Below the pieces are notes generated by a model. It was not told where the DNA came from and searched no databases. It saw only the letters and a program-made list of their open reading frames with translations. Positions 5,822 through 8,562 of a stretch of DNA of 8,562 nucleotides are shown here, piece after piece. A program made the position numbers and the translations under genes. This DNA is from Syntrophaceae bacterium UBA4059. GTDB taxonomy: Bacteria; Desulfobacterota; Syntrophia; Syntrophales; Smithellaceae. The stretch covers positions 1 to 8,562 of the forward strand of contig DFZJ01000016.1 of assembly GCA_002382045.1 (NCBI GenBank), given 5' to 3'. Within the stretch, counting starts at the first letter, position 1, and the number at the start of each line of letters is the position of its first letter.

Positions 5822-7407
5822 TTAATTTTTTTCATAATTTAAAATTAGGCAAAAAGATACTTTTAGCGCCGATGGTCGTCCTGGCATTTTTGATCCTCCT
5901 GGCCATAGGAACTTATATGGCTATTTCGACCCAGACAAATTCCATTGATGACATTTACAACAACCGGTTCAAAGGTTACCAGAGCAGTTCCCAAATTCTG
6001 GTGGATATGTCGACGGTTCAGGCGGACTTATACAAGCTCATGAGCTGGATTGGCGCCAATTATGAGAAACAACGCATCGACGAGCTGGCCAAGAAGACCA
6101 ATATTAAAATTTCCGCTACTATCGAATTCATTAAAAAGATTCTTGATTCTCCAAACCTGACGCCGGAAGAGAAGAAACTCTACAAAATTGCCTATGACAA
6201 CATGGTGGAATTTCACGACCGGGCAAAAAACACCCTGGAAATAGCCGCCACGGATGCCAGCACGGCCAACATTACATTTGTCATGGCGGAACAAAAGTTT
6301 GAAGACGTGGATAAGAGTCTGCGGGCTCTCACCGCACTGGAAGACAAGCTCAGCCGGGAAAAATATGAAGCATCCGTCACATTGGCTTCAAGGACACTGA
6401 AGATATTCCTTTTCGTCCTAATCGTTGCCATTGTTATATCTTATCTGACCAGTGTGTCTGTGACACGTCTCATTCTGCGCCCCATCCGGGAAACGATCAC
6501 GGTGCTAAGCCGTCTTGCCGAGGGCGATCTGACTCAGGACATCCGGTTGCAGTCCAAGGACGAAATCGGCGATTTGATCGAATCGGTCAATATCATGCGC
6601 AGTAAAATGAATGACGCCGTGGGGCAAGCCCTCCAAGTTTCCAGTGAATTAAAAGATTCCGCCGCCGGTCAGGCGGCTTCCATTGAGGAAACGTCTGCCT
6701 CGCTGGACGAAATTTCCTCCATGACCCGGCAAAATGCCGAAAATACAACCCAGGCCAATCAACTCATGCTGTCAGCAGAAGGCGCCGTCAAAAGGGCCAA
6801 TGGGTCCATGGCGGGGCTGACGAATTCCATGAGAGAGATTGCCAAAGCCATTGAGCAGACCCAGAAGATTGTAAAAAGTATCGATGAAATTTCGTTCCAG
6901 ACCAATCTTCTCGCCTTGAACGCCTCGGTGGAAGCGGCCCGTGCCGGTGAAGCCGGCGCAGGCTTTTCCGTCGTTGCCGATGAGGTCCGGAATCTGGCGA
7001 TCCGCGCTAAAGATTCTGCACACGATTCTTCAACGCTGATCGACGACATTGTTAAAAAAGTCAAAGAAGGCGAAAATCTTGTCAATATTACCGACGCAGC
7101 TTTCAGCGAAGTAACGTCCAGCTCTGAAAAGGTTACTACCTTAATGGCGGAAATTGCCGTCGCATCCAAAGAGCAGTCCCAGGGCATCGGCCAGATCAAC
7201 AGCGCTATAGCGGAGATGAGCAATACAACACAACAAAATGCCGGTAATGCGGAATCACTGACGGATATTATGTCGATGTTCAAGACAGAAAACAAGACAG
7301 GAATGGAAGAATCAGGCCGCATGTCTCGCCATGCCCGTCCCGGAGCGGTTAAAAGCAACTCCGGTGAGATTTCCGCCCCGGATAAGCTTCTTCCCCATTC
7401 TTTTTAA
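5818..7407 (+). CDS. Methyl-accepting chemotaxis protein with 4-helix-bundle type sensor domain
   Basis: The 529-residue receptor has the full transmembrane layout. TM1 is at about 14-36, a helical periplasmic sensor at about 37-192 resembles the four-helix-bundle (4HB_MCP) type, and TM2 is at about 194-215. A HAMP domain follows (about 216-270; R-P-I-R-E at 221-225, L-A-E-G-D-L at 233-238, D-E-I-G-D-L at 248-253), then the signalling coiled coil. The kinase-contacting tip is intact at about 355-390 (I-D-E-I-S-F-Q-T-N-L-L-A-L-N, then E-A-A-R-A-G-E). A-A-S-I-E-E-T-S-A-S at 286-295 fits the methylation consensus, with Glu290/Glu291 as sites. The tail after about 488 is variable and lacks a CheR-docking NWxxF pentapeptide. 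It should signal to CheW/CheA, which are not in this window. GGGGG at 5806-5810, 7 bases upstream, serves as ribosome site. The ligand is unknown; the next gene encodes a periplasmic Cache protein. Confidence 0.95.
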   Translation: MINFFHNLKLGKKILLAPMVVLAFLILLAIGTYMAISTQTNSIDDIYNNRFKGYQSSSQILVDMSTVQADLYKLMSWIGANYEKQRIDELAKKTNIKISATIEFIKKILDSPNLTPEEKKLYKIAYDNMVEFHDRAKNTLEIAATDASTANITFVMAEQKFEDVDKSLRALTALEDKLSREKYEASVTLASRTLKIFLFVLIVAIVISYLTSVSVTRLILRPIRETITVLSRLAEGDLTQDIRLQSKDEIGDLIESVNIMRSKMNDAVGQALQVSSELKDSAAGQAASIEETSASLDEISSMTRQNAENTTQANQLMLSAEGAVKRANGSMAGLTNSMREIAKAIEQTQKIVKSIDEISFQTNLLALNASVEAARAGEAGAGFSVVADEVRNLAIRAKDSAHDSSTLIDDIVKKVKEGENLVNITDAAFSEVTSSSEKVTTLMAEIAVASKEQSQGIGQINSAIAEMSNTTQQNAGNAESLTDIMSMFKTENKTGMEESGRMSRHARPGAVKSNSGEISAPDKLLPHSF

Positions 7408-7413
7408 AAGAAT
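7397..7413. repeat. AT-rich perfect palindrome over the chemoreceptor stop codon
   Basis: ATTCTTTT (7397-7404) and AAAAGAAT (7406-7413) are exact reverse complements around one base, and the TAA stop (7405-7407) is at the centre. Both arms are almost all A/T, so as RNA it would be weak. It is not a convincing terminator, leaving read-through to the Cache gene possible. Confidence 0.35.
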
Positions 7414-7542
7414 AAGAAAGACAGAGGGCTAAACAGACAGAGTCATGTCCCATGAAACATCAAGAAGCATGTAAAGGCGTGTAAAGGCATGCAGAGGACT
7501 TTACAGGAATTATATCTTGAAGAGACCTTGCATGAAATATTT

Positions 7543-7573
7543 GTAGCAGATCGTGCTACGTAACTTAATTAAG
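7543..7573 (+). promoter_or_regulatory. Leader hairpin and palindrome next to the Cache gene ribosome site
   Basis: GTAGCA (7543-7548) and TGCTAC (7554-7559) form a 6-bp stem with a 5-base loop. Just after it, CTTAATTAAG (7564-7573) is a 10-base palindrome whose end runs into the Shine-Dalgarno GGGAGG (7573-7578). The position suggests an mRNA-stabilising or translation-control element, but nothing shows which. Confidence 0.35.
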
Positions 7574-7584
7574 GGAGGGTATTT

Positions 7585-8043
7585 ATGAAGAGAATTAAAG
7601 CAATTGTCGTTGTCGTTTTGTCATTGTGTCTCATCGCATCTTTTTCTTTTGCCGAGGAAAGAGGGAGTGCCAAGGAAGCCAAAGCGCTGCTCGATAAAGC
7701 GGTGGCTTTGATCAAAGCGGAGGGAGATAAAGCCTATCCCAAGCTTCAAGATAAAAACGGCGCATATGTTTTGAAAGATTTATATGTATATGTCTTTGCG
7801 ATAGACAATGCCATTGTGAAAGTTCATCCCTACGCACCCGGAATGATTGGTAAATCATGGCTGACATTGAAAGACGCCAATGGGTTTGCTTTTGTCGCGC
7901 AAATGTTAGAAGGCGCAAAAAAGAACGGCAAGGGAAGCGTTGATTATTCATGGTCCGATCCTAAGACCAAAAAAGTGGAAAAAAAGTCGGCTTACTACGA
8001 GAAGGTCGGGGATGTTGTCGCCGTTTCCGGATTTTACAAATAA
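7585..8043 (+). CDS. Small periplasmic single-Cache domain protein
   Basis: The 152-residue protein starts with a Sec signal peptide (K-R-I-K, hydrophobic core 6-20, cleavage likely after S-F-A at 23), and the rest is one domain. Its pattern fits the single Cache (sCache_2-like) ligand-binding fold: a long N-terminal helix (about 28-50), D-L-Y-V-Y-V-F-A-I-D (65-74), H-P at 81-82 followed by G-M-I-G-K-S (86-91), then G-S-V-D-Y-S-W-S-D-P (117-126), K-S-A-Y-Y-E-K-V (134-141) and a final strand V-V-A-V-S-G-F-Y-K. Such domains usually form the sensor part of chemoreceptors and kinases; here it stands alone with no membrane anchor or output domain. The strong ribosome site GGGAGG is about 6 bases upstream. 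It lies 177 bases after the chemoreceptor gene and before a terminator, so a shared sensing role is plausible but unproven. Confidence 0.85.
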   Translation: MKRIKAIVVVVLSLCLIASFSFAEERGSAKEAKALLDKAVALIKAEGDKAYPKLQDKNGAYVLKDLYVYVFAIDNAIVKVHPYAPGMIGKSWLTLKDANGFAFVAQMLEGAKKNGKGSVDYSWSDPKTKKVEKKSAYYEKVGDVVAVSGFYK

Positions 8044-8053
8044 TGGTCAGTTA

Positions 8054-8082
8054 AGCCGTTTGTGTTTTTAAAACACCCGGCT
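8054..8082 (+). repeat. Stem-loop just after the Cache gene
   Basis: GTGTTTT (8062-8068) pairs with AAAACAC (8070-8076). After a small internal loop, AGCCG (8054-8058) pairs with CGGCT (8078-8082). There is no T-tract after it, so it is probably not a terminator by itself; it may protect the mRNA 3' end ahead of the terminator at 8101. Confidence 0.5.
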
Positions 8083-8100
8083 GACGGCAATATGAAGATC

Positions 8101-8152
8101 ACGCCTGATTTCCGCACGCAAACATGAGATAAGCGGGGATCAGGCGTTTTTT
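8101..8152 (+). terminator. Rho-independent terminator of the chemoreceptor/Cache block
   Basis: ACGCCTGAT (8101-8109) is the exact reverse complement of ATCAGGCGT (8139-8147), giving a 9-bp stem, with a further CCGC/GCGG pairing inside (8112-8115 with 8133-8136). A run of six T follows (8147-8152). The loop is longer than usual, but the stem plus T-tract makes a convincing terminator 58 bases after the Cache stop codon. Confidence 0.8.
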
Positions 8153-8230
8153 AATCGAAGAGAGGCGGTATCAGAAGGCGGATCGACGAAATTTGAAAGG
8201 TTTTTCTCTTCTGTTCCCATTCGATTAAAA
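8149..8230. repeat. 11-bp inverted repeat spanning the gap before the substrate-binding lipoprotein
   Basis: TTTTAATCGAA (8149-8159) is the exact reverse complement of TTCGATTAAAA (8220-8230), with 60 bases between the arms. The left arm includes part of the T-tract of the terminator; the right arm ends 29 bases before the ATG at 8260. It could be a regulator site pair, or an RNA structure competing with the terminator; nothing decides between them. Confidence 0.5.
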
Positions 8231-8259
8231 TGAGATTGCAAACAGATAGGGACTGGGTT

Positions 8260-8562
8260 ATGAAACTCGCCATGAAAAGATCATCCTATGCCTGCATTAT
8301 TTTGTTGCTTGTCGTGTTCCTGGCTGCTTGCGATAAATCGCCGCAGGCAAACAACGTCCGGTCCAAAGCAAACAAACCGCCCGCCTATGGCGATATTCTG
8401 GTGCAGGGCGCAATCGGGGACGCCAGCAACCTGATTCCGCTTCTGGCCTCCGATTCGGCATCGCACGCCGTCGGCGGCCTGGTCTTTAACGGACTCGTCA
8501 AATACGACAAAAACATGAATATTGTCGGCGATCTTGCCGAATCCTGGGACATTACAAATCAA
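8260..8562 (+). CDS. Family 5 extracellular solute-binding lipoprotein, peptide/oligopeptide ABC transporter type (5' part only)
   Basis: From the ATG at 8260 an open frame of 101 codons runs off the right edge. AGGGA at 8248-8252 is a reasonable ribosome site 7 bases upstream; Met5 is an alternative start. Residues 1-24 form a lipoprotein signal peptide: K/R-rich start, hydrophobic core, then lipobox L-A-A-C with Cys24 as lipidation site and Asp25 next. After a short linker come the opening features of family 5 binding proteins (DppA/OppA-like): D-I-L-V-Q-G-A-I (45-52), D-A-S-N-L-I-P-L (54-61), the helix ending V-F-N-G-L-V-K-Y-D (75-83), and G-D-L-A-E-S-W-D-I (90-98). In this family the lipoprotein delivers peptides, nickel or other solutes to an ABC permease. 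The ligand cannot be told from this part, and permease genes would lie beyond the window. Confidence 0.9.
   Translation, partial: MKLAMKRSSYACIILLLVVFLAACDKSPQANNVRSKANKPPAYGDILVQGAIGDASNLIPLLASDSASHAVGGLVFNGLVKYDKNMNIVGDLAESWDITNQ

Noticed and set aside
6759..7358. 199-codon minus-strand frame opposite the chemoreceptor signalling domain
   Set aside because: It mirrors the codon bias of the highly conserved receptor coding strand, is Ser/Ala-rich in a way typical of antisense translation, and has no motif.
7471..7490. Direct repeat TGTAAAGGC occurring twice
   Set aside because: Only two adjacent 9-base copies; too short to call a repeat array or binding-site pair.
8281..8562. Minus-strand frame at the right edge
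   Set aside because: The plus strand encodes an obvious family 5 lipoprotein with lipobox over the same bases.

Overview
The window looks like chromosome from a Gram-negative bacterium. It encodes a lipoprotein with a classic lipobox, periplasmic proteins with Sec signal peptides, and a transmembrane chemoreceptor. The gene mix (a BrkB-like membrane protein fused to a cyclic-nucleotide-binding domain, a long RlhA-type U32 protein, a chemoreceptor and a small free-standing Cache protein) would fit an anaerobic deltaproteobacterium (Desulfobacterota, perhaps Syntrophales-like). That placement is inferred from style only; there is no rRNA or marker gene to confirm it. No tRNA, rRNA, CRISPR array, transposase or phage gene was seen.

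Layout. Positions 1-1127 (minus, cut by the left edge) hold a YihY/BrkB-type membrane protein running into a cyclic-nucleotide-binding domain. A divergent intergenic region with nested inverted repeats follows. Positions 1317-1835 (plus) encode a small, AT-rich, exported protein of unknown function. It converges on a 609-residue U32 protein at 1872-3701 (minus, GTG start), which resembles the RlhA family of RNA-hydroxylation proteins and carries two cysteine clusters. After a palindrome-rich gap of 188 bases come two closely spaced minus-strand genes: a hemolysin III/TrhA (PAQR-type) membrane protein (start best placed at 5455), followed 3 bases later by an alpha/beta hydrolase (3890-4801).

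A 362-base divergent gap separates that pair from a plus-strand sensory block. This comprises a methyl-accepting chemotaxis protein (5818-7407) and a small soluble periplasmic Cache-domain protein (7585-8043), closed by a hairpin and a strong rho-independent terminator at 8101-8152. The window ends inside the start of a family 5 (peptide/oligopeptide-type) substrate-binding lipoprotein (8260 onward).

How they may work together. The TrhA-like protein and the hydrolase are probably co-transcribed and may both act on membrane lipids (inference). The chemoreceptor and the Cache protein may form a periplasmic sensing pair (inference). The remaining genes look independent. I do not see a clear new multi-gene system. 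The best leads are the receptor/Cache arrangement, the BrkB-CNB fusion, the extra Cys cluster in the U32 protein, and several precise inverted repeats between genes.
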